From: CAZLFQ01 sp044229535
GTDB lineage: Bacteria > Pseudomonadota > Alphaproteobacteria > Rickettsiales > Midichloriaceae
NCBI GenBank assembly: GCA_044229535.1
Contig: JBGASU010000001.1
Coordinates: 434,001 to 498,000, forward strand
Direction of reading: 5' to 3'
Length of the DNA stretch: 64,000 nucleotides
This document shows, in pieces, positions 16,511 to 26,775 of this stretch. The notes below the pieces were generated by a model, which was not told the origin of the DNA, made no database searches, and saw only the letters and a list, made by a program, of their open reading frames with translations. Numbering within the stretch: the first letter of the stretch is position 1; each line of letters starts with the position of its first letter. Both the position numbers and the translations under genes were made by a program.

Positions 16511-17523
16511 TGCACGCTCAAGATAGATTAATAACACCAGCACTGCAAACAGAAGAGAATCAGGAAGTAGTTTTACGTCCGCAGAAATTAGCTGATTTCA
16601 TTGGCCAGTCACAACTTAAGCAAAATTTAAAAGTTTTTATTGATGCAGCTAAATCACGCAAAGAATCGCTAGATCATGTACTATTTTATGGCCCTCCTGG
16701 TCTAGGCAAGACTACTCTATCACAAATCATTTCTAAGGAACTAGGTGTTGGCTTTAAAGCAACTTCTGGCCCAGTGCTAACTAAAACTGGCGAATTAGCA
16801 GCTATTTTAACGAACTTACAAGCGAATGATATTTTGTTCATAGATGAGATACACCGTTTAAACACCTCTGTTGAAGAGCTTTTATACTCAGCAATGGAAG
16901 ATTTTTGTATAGATTTAATAATTGGGGAAGGCCCAGCTGCCAGAACTGTTAAAATAAACTTGCAGAAATTTACCTTAGTTGGCGCAACTACGCGCCTAGG
17001 ACTACTCTCCAATCCCCTCAGAGATCGGTTCGGCATCCCATTGAAGCTTGATTTTTATGATGTTACAGAGCTTCAACAAGTTGTAAAGCGTACTGCAACC
17101 ATTCTAAATATAGCAATATCAGATGATGCCAGCCACGAACTAGCTAAATGTTCACGCGGCACTCCTAGAATTTCAATTAGACTACTCAAGAGAATTCGTG
17201 ATTTTGCCGAGCATAAAAAGCTTAAAACTATAGATTTGCAAATCGTTCAGGAATCTCTAGTAAGCCTTGGTGTTGACACTCTTGGCCTAGACGCATTTGA
17301 TCATAAATATTTAAACTACATAGTTGAAAACTACAAAGGTGGTCCAGTTGGTATAGAAACCATTGCCGCAGGCTTATCTGAAGATAAAGATACTATCGAA
17401 GATACCATTGAACCATACCTTATGCAGATAGGTTTTATTGCTAGAACTCCGCGTGGACGCGTGATTTCTGAGAATGCATATAAACATTTAAAAATATCAT
17501 TGCCAAAAAACACTTTATTATAA
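16510..17523 (+). CDS. ruvB: Holliday junction branch-migration helicase RuvB
   Basis: Hexameric AAA+ motor of recombination repair, 337 residues (normal length). It contains LADFIGQSQLKQNLKVFI, Walker A GPPGLGKTT, Walker B LFIDEIHRL, the sensor GATTRLGLLSNPLRDRFG and the C-terminal winged helix ending TPRGRV. ruvA and ruvC, usually upstream, are not here; ruvB instead follows lolD directly. Confidence 0.97.
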   Translation: MHAQDRLITPALQTEENQEVVLRPQKLADFIGQSQLKQNLKVFIDAAKSRKESLDHVLFYGPPGLGKTTLSQIISKELGVGFKATSGPVLTKTGELAAILTNLQANDILFIDEIHRLNTSVEELLYSAMEDFCIDLIIGEGPAARTVKINLQKFTLVGATTRLGLLSNPLRDRFGIPLKLDFYDVTELQQVVKRTATILNIAISDDASHELAKCSRGTPRISIRLLKRIRDFAEHKKLKTIDLQIVQESLVSLGVDTLGLDAFDHKYLNYIVENYKGGPVGIETIAAGLSEDKDTIEDTIEPYLMQIGFIARTPRGRVISENAYKHLKISLPKNTLL

Positions 17524-17593
17524 TTTTTATTAACTATTTATTAATAATCATTATGCTAACTTGGTAATAATATTAGTTGTTTAGGAGTCTGAT

Positions 17594-19048
17594 ATGCGCG
17601 CGTTCCAAATTATATTTTTTATTATTACATTACTAATCTTTTCAGCATTTGGGATTAACTATTATCTCTGGGATAAACAAACAAAGGAGTTTGATGCAAT
17701 AATACATGGCATCGAAACATCTTTAGATCAAAAAGGCATATCTATGAGTTACGATAACATCCATTATATTGGACATAAATCTTGGAAAGTGCACGGCGAA
17801 ATTGGCAACCTAAAATTTTCTTCTAAAGAGCATCCTGAAGATTACTACAGCATGAAAAGCGTCAGCTTTATCAATGATGCAGAAAATCACAAAATAGTAT
17901 TGATTGGCAATGACGCTTCATATTCTATGAAAGCATTTAAAAATGAATTTACTCAAGAAGAAATATATCCAGCATTTAATATGAAAATCACCTACTCAGG
18001 AGCATTACCAACCTTGAGCTTTTATTTTGACCAAAACATCAAAATCGACCAAAATTCTAATCCCGCTGCAATTGCAAAAAGTATCAATAAAATTGAATTT
18101 ACAGAAGGGCCATCAAAAGCTATCGATTTAGATACAAACCAAGAAATGTACTCGTCTGATAGTTCAAAAATTGTTTATACTACAGACCTAAAATCTGAAA
18201 TTAAGAAGGTTGGCTTTTTAATGGATTTTAAAAATCTTAGAATGAAATTATCTAAAGATTCTGAAATGACTAGCCCGCAAAACTATTCATTAGATAGTGT
18301 TTTAGAGTTCAAAATGAACAAAACAATCGAGAACTTACAAACAATCAACTTTGAAGATATTGAGTATATAAAGTTAAAAATCAACGATCTAAGCTTCAGT
18401 AATGAATTAACTAATTGGAAACTTAATGGCGACTTAGATTATGATAAAACTTCATTTTTACCTTCTGTAACAGCTTCTCTGATAATAGGAAATTATGAAA
18501 AATTAATAGATTATGCAGAACAAAAATTATCAGATATTAGTAAAGATATAAAAGCTATACCAGCACCATCTATGGTACCTATGATTGTACCAAGTCATGC
18601 AGATAAAAAAGACATAGAAAACTTAAAGAAATTTTTATCTCAATTTAAAATTAACGATACAGACTTAAAGTTCGATTTAATATTTGATAAAAGTGGCAAT
18701 ACCACAGTATCTGGCAAATCATTAGACGCTCTGAATAAAGAATTCATAGATCTAATGACCCCTCCGCCTCCAGCGGCCGATCTAATACCCGCCCCTACAA
18801 TGCCAATTGTACCAGTTGATCCAAACGCACCTACTACGCCGAGCGATCAGGTAGCACCGTCATCGATTTCTCCAACACCTGAAGCAAATATACAACCTAC
18901 TGGCCCCACATCTAATCCATTAGTTGATGGAATTAAGTTGTCCCCAGAAGCGCAAGTAATGCCTCAAGATACACCGATGCCACCAAAACCAGATCTACAA
19001 GAAATTAAGCCTGCAGATATAGAGCCAGCCCCGAGTGCTGGCAAATAA
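17594..19048 (+). CDS. membrane-anchored periplasmic protein, possibly DUF2125-like
   Basis: A protein of 484 residues. One N-terminal transmembrane helix (about 4-26) acts as an uncleaved anchor; an extended beta-rich periplasmic region follows. The opening layout (anchor, then ISMSYDNIHYIGHKSWKVHGEIGNLKFSS) recalls DUF2125 proteins of alphaproteobacteria, but I cannot confirm it. The last 90 residues are Pro/Ala-rich (PPPPAADLIPAPT), typical of a flexible linker or wall-spanning tail. A good Shine-Dalgarno (aggag) precedes the ATG. Confidence 0.55.
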   Translation: MRAFQIIFFIITLLIFSAFGINYYLWDKQTKEFDAIIHGIETSLDQKGISMSYDNIHYIGHKSWKVHGEIGNLKFSSKEHPEDYYSMKSVSFINDAENHKIVLIGNDASYSMKAFKNEFTQEEIYPAFNMKITYSGALPTLSFYFDQNIKIDQNSNPAAIAKSINKIEFTEGPSKAIDLDTNQEMYSSDSSKIVYTTDLKSEIKKVGFLMDFKNLRMKLSKDSEMTSPQNYSLDSVLEFKMNKTIENLQTINFEDIEYIKLKINDLSFSNELTNWKLNGDLDYDKTSFLPSVTASLIIGNYEKLIDYAEQKLSDISKDIKAIPAPSMVPMIVPSHADKKDIENLKKFLSQFKINDTDLKFDLIFDKSGNTTVSGKSLDALNKEFIDLMTPPPPAADLIPAPTMPIVPVDPNAPTTPSDQVAPSSISPTPEANIQPTGPTSNPLVDGIKLSPEAQVMPQDTPMPPKPDLQEIKPADIEPAPSAGK

Positions 19049-19058
19049 ATGATAAAAC

Positions 19059-19529
19059 TTATTTTTTGCTGCTTTTCTTAGACTCAGAAATAGCGCCAAA
19101 CATGTTATGAAAGAAATCGACATTTTTACGATTCATTTCTTCAATTTGTCTAGTCCAATCATTAGGATCGATTGACACCATACCTTTCATGAAAGTCTGC
19201 ATGTTGTTATAGTTGTTATTATATTGCTCAAGGGAGTGCGTTAGATAGTCTGTAAAAGATTTGTTGAGCGGATGATCACAAAACTTAATAATTTGTTTAA
19301 TCAATTCTAAAGGTAATAGGTTATATCCTTTCATTTCATGATCTAATACTATTTGCGTAAGTGTAATTCTTGTGAGGTCATCGTTACTCTTAACATCTAT
19401 AACCTTAAAATTATGATCACGCTTTACCATTTCAGATAAATCATCAATAGTGATATAACGACTAGTAGATGTGTCATACAATCTACGATTCGGATATTTT
19501 TTTATAATTACTTCATTCCCTTTTGACAA
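19059..19529 (-). CDS. phaR: polyhydroxyalkanoate synthesis regulator PhaR
   Basis: DNA- and granule-binding repressor of PHB storage genes, 156 residues. The conserved N-terminal PHB/PHA accumulation domain is clear: IIKKYPNRRLYDTSTSRYIT and the following DDLSEMVKRDHNFKVIDVKS. It is divergent from the coiled-coil/phaC pair across 53 bp, so the shared gap is a likely place for autoregulation. Confidence 0.93.
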   Translation of the reverse strand: MSKGNEVIIKKYPNRRLYDTSTSRYITIDDLSEMVKRDHNFKVIDVKSNDDLTRITLTQIVLDHEMKGYNLLPLELIKQIIKFCDHPLNKSFTDYLTHSLEQYNNNYNNMQTFMKGMVSIDPNDWTRQIEEMNRKNVDFFHNMFGAISESKKSSKK

Positions 19530-19582
19530 GCAGCTACCTTTAAATTAATAATGCCAATACATAAACTCTAACTAATTTCTTC

Positions 19583-19882
19583 ATGTCAGACAAACAAAAT
19601 AATATGGCGAGTGAAATGCTAAAGGCTTGGCAAGACCATCTGCAAAATACTCTGCAAGATCCTAAACTATCAGAATTAATGATTAATCAGTACAGCAAAT
19701 TCCAAGATATTTTCAGAGGCAGCAACTCAAATGAAGAATCCAGCAAAAATTCCAACAGCCCAATACTTGATGATGTCAATGCTAAGCTCTCTAACATTAC
19801 AGACCGCCTTGAAGCTATGGAAGCCAGACTCACCATTATTGAAAAATCTATTGCAGGAAATAGCTCTTCTAGGAAAAAATGA
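19583..19882 (+). CDS. small coiled-coil protein, candidate PHA synthase subunit or phasin
   Basis: A protein of 99 residues. The N-terminal half is helical and hydrophilic (MLKAWQDHLQNTLQDPKLSE), the linker is Ser/Asn-rich, and the C-terminal part is a heptad-like coiled coil (LSNITDRLEAMEARLTIIEK). Its place immediately before a short PHA synthase, overlapping it in another frame, and opposite phaR, suggests an accessory subunit of the class III PhaE or class IV PhaR type, or a phasin. The assignment comes from context only. Confidence 0.55.
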   Translation: MSDKQNNMASEMLKAWQDHLQNTLQDPKLSELMINQYSKFQDIFRGSNSNEESSKNSNSPILDDVNAKLSNITDRLEAMEARLTIIEKSIAGNSSSRKK

Positions 19883-20828
19883 GCTTCACAAAATAAATGC
19901 TGCAGCTCAAAAATATCATTCTGCAACCATCGAAAACAAAAAAATATCTGGCACCCTAGTGTTCCAACAGAATTCTGCCAAGCTTTATAATATAACAACA
20001 GATGGCCACCCTACCCTAATTATCCCTTCGTTTATAAATAAACCACACATTCTAGATCTGAACGAGTCAAAAAGCTTTTATCGCACATTATCTGAAAACG
20101 GATTAAATCCATTCCTATTAGACTGGGGAACTCCATCTAAAATAGAGGAAGACTATAATCTTGAAGACTATATAAATGAAATTTTAATTCCATCTATAGA
20201 ACATATAAGTCTAAAATATGGCAAATTATCTGTAATTGGTTACTGTATGGGAGGGTTTATAGCAACAGCAGCCGCTTGTTTAAGACCAGACCTAATCAGT
20301 AAATTAGTTACTATAGCAACTCCATGGGACTTCAAGTTTTTCAAAAAACCATCTACTAACTTAATTAGTTATTACACTGAAAATTTTGATAGGATACCAA
20401 AAGAAATAATCCAACAGTTATTTTATTTCGCATCACCTTATCACATAAATCGTAAGTTTATAAATTTCAATAATGAGAAAATTGAAGCGAAAGAATTTAT
20501 AGAAATAGAAGATTGGGTAAACGATAGTGTAGATATGTCTAAAAAAGTCTTTCATGAATGTTTTGAGAAAATAGCAACCCAAAACTACCTAGCTAATAAC
20601 ATGTGGAAAATTAATAATACAATAATATCTCCTTCTAGACTTGATATTCCAATCATGTCTGCAATATTTAAAAAGGATTCTATAGTTCCTTTTCAATCTG
20701 CCATGTCATTTGTAAAAGAGTGTAAAAACGTCAATTTATTACAACTAGATTCTGGGCATATTAGCGCTATAATCAACCCAAAACATAATTTAGCTTATAA
20801 TATAAGTAAATGGCTATCCAATGACTGA
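19851..20828 (+). CDS. phaC: short polyhydroxyalkanoate synthase, class III-like
   Basis: Polymerises 3-hydroxyacyl-CoA into storage polyester. It is an alpha/beta hydrolase with the synthase lipase box GYCMGG (catalytic Cys), LVTIATPWDF after it, a catalytic-Asp region (FKKDSIVPFQSA) and the catalytic His in DSGHISAIINP. The open frame extends up to 19731 (365 residues), but the first part overlaps the coiled-coil gene; I chose a TTG at 19851 (325 residues) as the probable start and mark it uncertain. Class I enzymes have near 600 residues; this length matches class III/IV, which need a second subunit. The end overlaps the thiamine pyrophosphokinase start by eight bases. Confidence 0.85.
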   Translation: MQEIALLGKNELHKINAAAQKYHSATIENKKISGTLVFQQNSAKLYNITTDGHPTLIIPSFINKPHILDLNESKSFYRTLSENGLNPFLLDWGTPSKIEEDYNLEDYINEILIPSIEHISLKYGKLSVIGYCMGGFIATAAACLRPDLISKLVTIATPWDFKFFKKPSTNLISYYTENFDRIPKEIIQQLFYFASPYHINRKFINFNNEKIEAKEFIEIEDWVNDSVDMSKKVFHECFEKIATQNYLANNMWKINNTIISPSRLDIPIMSAIFKKDSIVPFQSAMSFVKECKNVNLLQLDSGHISAIINPKHNLAYNISKWLSND

Positions 20829-21456
20829 ATTTAACATCATCGCTGACGCTTCTTCTGAATACAAACTATCCATAAAAACAAATTTAATCGCCCTTGACGG
20901 AGCTGCAGAGTTTTTAAGAACAAATAACATTGTTCCCTCAGTAATTATTGGTGATTTTGATAAAGTTACAAAATCAACTTTAGAATACTTTTCCTCTAAA
21001 GGCGTAAAAATCATCCAAGACTTAGACCAAAATTCCACAGATTTAGATAAGGGGATTGGGTATTGCATCTCAAATGGCGCTACTATTATAAATATCCATA
21101 ATGCGTTAGGCGGACGGTTAGACCACACGCTATATAACACTCGCATTCTTAAAAAATATTACAACCCTAACCTAGTAATAAAAATTTTTAATACTACTGA
21201 AACAATGCAATATTTTGAAAACAGTACAATAGAAGTGACTGGCAACCTAAACAGCATGTTTTCCCTACTCTCTGCTCCGTCCGCCATCATCACTTCATCT
21301 GGCTTAGAATATGACATGCAGGATTATAGCTTGGAATTCGGAAAATCTGAAAGCTCTTCTAATTCACTGAAATATACAACTGCTATTATAACTATTAATG
21401 GTTACGCTTTCGCAATATATGACATCCAATCCCAAATAAAAAATCTCTATTACTAA
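20821..21456 (+). CDS. thiN: thiamine pyrophosphokinase
   Basis: Transfers pyrophosphate from ATP to thiamine to give thiamine diphosphate. It has 211 residues with the family motifs LIALDGAAEFL, VIIGDFDKV, DLDQNSTDLDKGI and GALGGRLDH (here NALGGRLDHTLYN). It implies use of imported thiamine. It overlaps the phaC end and is probably co-transcribed with it. The symbol may also be given as tnr3 or tpk. Confidence 0.9.
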   Translation: MTEFNIIADASSEYKLSIKTNLIALDGAAEFLRTNNIVPSVIIGDFDKVTKSTLEYFSSKGVKIIQDLDQNSTDLDKGIGYCISNGATIINIHNALGGRLDHTLYNTRILKKYYNPNLVIKIFNTTETMQYFENSTIEVTGNLNSMFSLLSAPSAIITSSGLEYDMQDYSLEFGKSESSSNSLKYTTAIITINGYAFAIYDIQSQIKNLYY

Positions 21457-21537
21457 AAACCCATCCCCGTTAACCAAAAATTAAGGAATGGTGGCGTAAG
21501 ATTATGGGATGGTATGCGAGTTATATAAAAGGGATTT

Positions 21538-22974
<1,437 letters not shown>

Positions 22975-23011
22975 ATCCAAACCCAAGCAAACACCACCGC
23001 AGGTAGTTCCT

Positions 23012-23094
23012 GTCATTACGAGGAACGAAGCAATCCAGTCTTGTTTTTTTATAGGCAAGAAAGGTTAGATTGCCACGCTCCGTTCGCAATGACG
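23012..23094. repeat. palindromic dispersed repeat downstream of the ankyrin gene
   Basis: Left part tcattacgaggaacgaagca and right part ctccgttcgcaatgacga are imperfect reverse complements, with gcaatcc and agattgcc also pairing. This is the gtcattgcgaacgaagcaatct type of element common in rickettsial and related genomes. No gene is seen in it. Confidence 0.65.
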
Positions 23095-23103
23095 ATGGTA
23101 TTG

Positions 23104-23242
23104 TCACTGCGAACCACTATGTGAAGCAGTCCAGCGCTTGCTTGTCTTTTTAGTAATGGAAGTAAGCAGTGGATAACTTCGCATAAAGGCTCGTGATGAC
23201 GTTAAATACCCGTCATTGCGAGTTCTTCATTAAGCAATTCAA
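23104..23242. repeat. further fragments of the same dispersed repeat
   Basis: The fragments tcactgcgaaccactatgtg (from about 23105) with gaagcagtcc and gtcattgcgagttcttcatt (from about 23212) look like degenerate copies of the element at 23012-23094. Together they fill most of the 281-bp gap between the ankyrin gene and mipZ. No coding region is apparent. Confidence 0.5.
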
Positions 23243-23287
23243 AAAATACATACTTTTTTATAAAGACTTAGCTTTAATGTAGAAAAA

Positions 23288-24160
23288 TTAGGCAGAAACT
23301 TCTTCGACTTCCTTAGGAGCGAATTGTGAATAAATAGAGGTTTCTTGTTGCTGATTCATTCTTTCAATCACCTCTGGAATTTCCAAAGCTTTTATGAACT
23401 CACGCAATTCTTGACGCGCAGCAATTACCGATGTACTCATTCGAATCTCACCAGAATTTTGTGCATCATGAAGTGTTAAGCCATGCAAGAATAATTCTTT
23501 AAATATCACCCTATCACCGAAACCTGGAGCCACTTTAAAACCAAACCTCTTAGCCAACTTAGCTATAGACAATTCCATATTCCTTTTATTTATAGCATCT
23601 AGAGTAGAAAGCCTATTTCTAACAATTATCCAGTTAATCTCTTTTTTAGTACGAGCAATTTTTTTCATTTTTTGCTCCCAAAGCATTGCACTATAAATAC
23701 CAGGACGAATTGAATCTAAAGTATCAGCACTAACATTACCTATTAAATCCAAGTCAACAAAACTATCATTAATAGGCGTAATAACTGTATCAGCATATGA
23801 ATGAGCCAATCTACTTAAATAAGCATCACTACCAGGTGTATCTATCACTATAAAGTCATTAACACTAAGCTTTTCAAGCATGGCAATAAAACTAGATTCT
23901 TCTTCTTTATCAGATTCTTTTTTATCATTATTATCACTTCTCGCTAACGAGTAGTGCTCAGGCATTGCCAATTGGATACTTTTCTTTGCAACAAATTGTT
24001 TACGATTATCTATATAGCGAGTAAGAGACTGCTGACGCGAATCAAGATCAAGTGTACCAACCTTAAAACCAAGCTTAAGCAAACTTATAATTAAATGCAT
24101 TGCAGTGGTTGTTTTCCCCGAACCGCCCTTCTCATTCCCAATAACTATTACGTGCGACAT
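23288..24160 (-). CDS. mipZ: MipZ-type ParA-like ATPase, division-site positioning
   Basis: P-loop ATPase of 290 residues. The deviant Walker A KGGSGKTTTAMH, VGTLDLDSRQQSLTRYI, the Walker B-like FIVIDTPGSDAYLSRLAH and the text TPINDSFVDLDLIG match MipZ, which forms a gradient from the ParB-bound poles and blocks FtsZ assembly. The C-terminus is Glu-rich. It follows a TetR gene with a 58-bp gap on the same strand. parB is not in this window. MipZ supports an alphaproteobacterial origin. Confidence 0.9.
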   Translation of the reverse strand: MSHVIVIGNEKGGSGKTTTAMHLIISLLKLGFKVGTLDLDSRQQSLTRYIDNRKQFVAKKSIQLAMPEHYSLARSDNNDKKESDKEEESSFIAMLEKLSVNDFIVIDTPGSDAYLSRLAHSYADTVITPINDSFVDLDLIGNVSADTLDSIRPGIYSAMLWEQKMKKIARTKKEINWIIVRNRLSTLDAINKRNMELSIAKLAKRFGFKVAPGFGDRVIFKELFLHGLTLHDAQNSGEIRMSTSVIAARQELREFIKALEIPEVIERMNQQQETSIYSQFAPKEVEEVSA

Positions 24161-24218
24161 TTTACGCTTTTAAAATTAAACTTAATTGAAAGTAACATAC
24201 GACTTAAAAGAGTTCAAG

Positions 24219-24821
24219 TTACTTACTCAAACCAATGCCATTCATATAGTTTGTTATAAAATGATCCACAAGCACCGATGCAGATTCTACGCCTGTTCTA
24301 TCGAGCTTTCCTTTAATTGAAAGAATACAAATACCATGTATTCCTGACCATAGGACTGTTATTATTTCTTTCACTTGTTCTTGGTGCTTCGGAGATAACA
24401 ACGGGCGGATACTTTTTTCGACCGTACCCAACAGATTATTAACTTTTTCGTTATACCACTTCGGCACTTGATGACCTTCAGCAAAACGATATTCAAACAA
24501 TGTACTCCAAATATTGAAGTTTTCTTTGCTAAAATCGATATAAGCCTGCGCTAACAACTTAACTTTATTTTCTTGAGATTCTGCAGACACTGCTTTATTT
24601 AAATGCTCTATAAGTTTATCTAAAGTCTTGCCATTCAGATTAACAAAAATATCATCTAAATTCTGAAAAACATTGTAAAGAGTGCCAACAGTATAACCTA
24701 TTTGTGTAGCAATTTTCCTAGTGCTCAGCTTGGCATATCCTTCTTTCTCCAGAATATCATACCCCGCATCTACTATCATCTTAGATAATTCTTCAAAGCT
24801 GTGGTCACCACGACGTCCCAT
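24219..24821 (-). CDS. TetR-family transcriptional regulator
   Basis: A protein of 200 residues. The N-terminal helix-turn-helix is clear (YAKLSTRKIATQIGYTVGTLYNVFQNLDDIFV). The C-terminal ligand and dimer domain includes VLWSGIHGICILSIKGKL, the pattern of the TetR/AcrR group with a WHG-type domain. The ligand is unknown. It lies upstream of mipZ in the same direction, so both may share a promoter. An inverted repeat just upstream (24836-24884) could be its operator. Confidence 0.85.
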   Translation of the reverse strand: MGRRGDHSFEELSKMIVDAGYDILEKEGYAKLSTRKIATQIGYTVGTLYNVFQNLDDIFVNLNGKTLDKLIEHLNKAVSAESQENKVKLLAQAYIDFSKENFNIWSTLFEYRFAEGHQVPKWYNEKVNNLLGTVEKSIRPLLSPKHQEQVKEIITVLWSGIHGICILSIKGKLDRTGVESASVLVDHFITNYMNGIGLSK

Positions 24822-24835
24822 ACATATATCTCTAA

Positions 24836-24884
24836 TTAATTGAACAGTTATAACTTAGCATGTTATAAAAATGATTTCAATTAA
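24836..24884. promoter_or_regulatory. inverted repeat upstream of the TetR gene (candidate operator)
   Basis: Arms ttaattgaa (24836-24844) and ttcaattaa (24876-24884) enclose gttataac (24847-24854, itself palindromic) and a related tgttataa (24861-24868). The position between the TetR start and the divergent small gene fits autoregulation. AT-richness weakens the case. Confidence 0.35.
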
Positions 24885-24970
24885 GTAAATTGAATTAAGG
24901 CATAAAATTAACCAAATATTAAACACTATACTGCTATCATTCAATTGAGGTACTCTATATGGAGGAATTT

Positions 24971-25135
24971 ATGGAAACCCACCGCGGATCTGAAAAACCG
25001 CAAAATAAAAGCATATTATCACCTAAACCTGAAGGAAAAAGAAATCAACTTAGTAAGGGTGGCAAGATAGGACCAAAAGCGATGAACATTAAATCTGATC
25101 ACCATCATATATCTGGACAAGGACGAGGCCATTAA
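24971..25135 (+). CDS. small hydrophilic protein of unknown function
   Basis: 54 residues. The ATG at 24971 has a perfect ggagga five bases upstream, so I prefer it over the ATG at 24959, which overlaps the ribosome binding site. The product is basic, Lys/Gly-rich and His-rich near its end (SDHHHISGQGRGH), with no hydrophobic segment. It is divergent from the TetR gene. No homologue is recognised; the strong binding site is the main support for translation. Confidence 0.5.
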   Translation: METHRGSEKPQNKSILSPKPEGKRNQLSKGGKIGPKAMNIKSDHHHISGQGRGH

Positions 25136-25236
25136 GACATTTTTAATTAAATAATAAATATCAGTAATAGATCTTGATCTGTCTGCAATTTGCAGTTATG
25201 TTCCCCCCCAACCAAGATAACTGACTGATTATTTTT

Positions 25237-25539
25237 ATGACCAAAGGTACTAAACAACTCAAGATAAAGAGAACACAAGCTTTAGATGAAAAATCTCTAC
25301 TTAAATATCTAGGAAGAAAAACATCTAAAAAAGAACAAAGCCCTCACAGATTGAAAAGACAATCTGCATTAGTTGGCGAGGCTTTTGTGGAGTTTTGGCT
25401 TAGAAATTCTCAACCTCAAATAGAGCCTCCTTCTTTAAGACAAAAAATAGAATCATTTAGCATTAATTTTGTAACGGGAGAAAAAAGCGTAACATATGCA
25501 AACGGCCAACAAGAGGTAACGTTTGTAAATCAGCGTTAG
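25237..25539 (+). CDS. small basic protein of unknown function
   Basis: 100 residues, unrecognised. The N-terminal half is Lys/Arg-rich (KQLKIKRTQALDEKSLLKYLGRK). The middle, ALVGEAFVEFWLRNSQ, is probably helical, and the C-terminal part looks like beta strands (FSINFVTGEKSVTY). It has no signal peptide. It precedes tgt on the same strand with a 43-bp gap. Confidence 0.5.
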   Translation: MTKGTKQLKIKRTQALDEKSLLKYLGRKTSKKEQSPHRLKRQSALVGEAFVEFWLRNSQPQIEPPSLRQKIESFSINFVTGEKSVTYANGQQEVTFVNQR

Positions 25540-25582
25540 TTGTGGTAATATCGCGACCTGAGATATGAAGCAAATCAGATAA

Positions 25583-26764
25583 ATGTCATTTTCTTTCAAA
25601 TATAAAGAAACGAAATATAAGCGTGCTAGACTTGGGCAATTAGAAACCCCAAATGGCACTGTGCAGACTCCTGCATTTATTTTCTGCGCAACAAAAGCGG
25701 CAATTAAAGGTGTTACCACAGATCAAATGAAAGCTGAGGATACCCAGTTTATACTTTCGAATACGTATCATCTCATGCTTCAACCTGGATCTAAGATTGT
25801 ACAGAAAGCGGGTGGATTGCATAAATTTATGAATTGGAAAGGCCCAATGCTTACCGACTCGGGCGGGTTTCAGATTTTCAGTCTAGGCCATGGATCGGTT
25901 AGTGCTGAAATTAAGGGTAATAGAAATTCTGCAAGACCTAAAACGATGCTAAAAATCACAGAAGAAGGCGCAAAGTTTAAGTCTTATTTAGATGGGAGCA
26001 TACACATGCTCACTCCTGAAAAATCAATTCAAGTTCAGTATGAACTAGGTGCAGATTTGATTTTGATGTTCGACGAATGTACACCTTATAATGTCGATAA
26101 AAGATACACCGCAAGTTCAATGAGGCTTAGCCACCGCTGGGGGCAAAGATCGATTATCGAATTCAACAGACTGGGCGCTGGTGAAAAGCAAAGATTGTAT
26201 GGAATTATTCAGGGTGGTGTTTACCAAGATCTGCGCGATGAATCTTGCGACTTTGTGAATAATAATGATTTCTTTGGCCATGCCATTGGTGGGTCACTCG
26301 GCGCATCAAAAGAACAGATGTATGAGGTTGTTGAATATACAAGTGAGAAACTTCGACGCGACCGCCCTATTCATTTACTTGGAATTGGTGGCGTTAAAGA
26401 TGTGTTTGAAGGAGTACAAAATGGCATAGATACATTTGACTGCGTTCATCCTACAAGATTAGCTCGCCATGGTGGGGCATTAGTGAAGTCAATTAACAAC
26501 CCTAAGCCAGAAAAAGATCACATCAATTTAAATAATTCAGAAAATCGTGAAAGCCAAGATCCAATTGAAAAAGATTGTAAATGTCATACATGTCAAAACT
26601 ATACCCGTTCATATATTCATCACCTGCTAAAAGCCCAAGAACTTTTAGCGTTTACACTGATCTCAATTCATAATATTCACTTTATGAATAAGTTGATGAG
26701 TGATATAAGACACGCACTTGCAAATGAGAATTTTGAAGAAACAAGAAAAATATATTGCAATTAG
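25583..26764 (+). CDS. tgt: queuine tRNA-ribosyltransferase
   Basis: Exchanges the wobble guanine of GUN-anticodon tRNAs for a queuine precursor. It has 393 residues, near the family norm. It contains RARLGQLETPNGTVQTPAFI, the catalytic region MLTDSGGFQIFSLG, GADLILMFDECTPY, HLLGIGGVKDVFEGV, FDCVHPTRLARHG and the zinc-binding CKCHTCQNYTRSYIHHL. Residues near 315-335 form a short hydrophilic insertion. Confidence 0.96.
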   Translation: MSFSFKYKETKYKRARLGQLETPNGTVQTPAFIFCATKAAIKGVTTDQMKAEDTQFILSNTYHLMLQPGSKIVQKAGGLHKFMNWKGPMLTDSGGFQIFSLGHGSVSAEIKGNRNSARPKTMLKITEEGAKFKSYLDGSIHMLTPEKSIQVQYELGADLILMFDECTPYNVDKRYTASSMRLSHRWGQRSIIEFNRLGAGEKQRLYGIIQGGVYQDLRDESCDFVNNNDFFGHAIGGSLGASKEQMYEVVEYTSEKLRRDRPIHLLGIGGVKDVFEGVQNGIDTFDCVHPTRLARHGGALVKSINNPKPEKDHINLNNSENRESQDPIEKDCKCHTCQNYTRSYIHHLLKAQELLAFTLISIHNIHFMNKLMSDIRHALANENFEETRKIYCN

Positions 26765-26775
26765 GGGAAGTCACT

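Noticed and set aside
21457..21537. Possible terminator after thiamine pyrophosphokinase (cccatcc with gggatgg)
   Set aside because: The loop would exceed 40 bases and no T-run follows.
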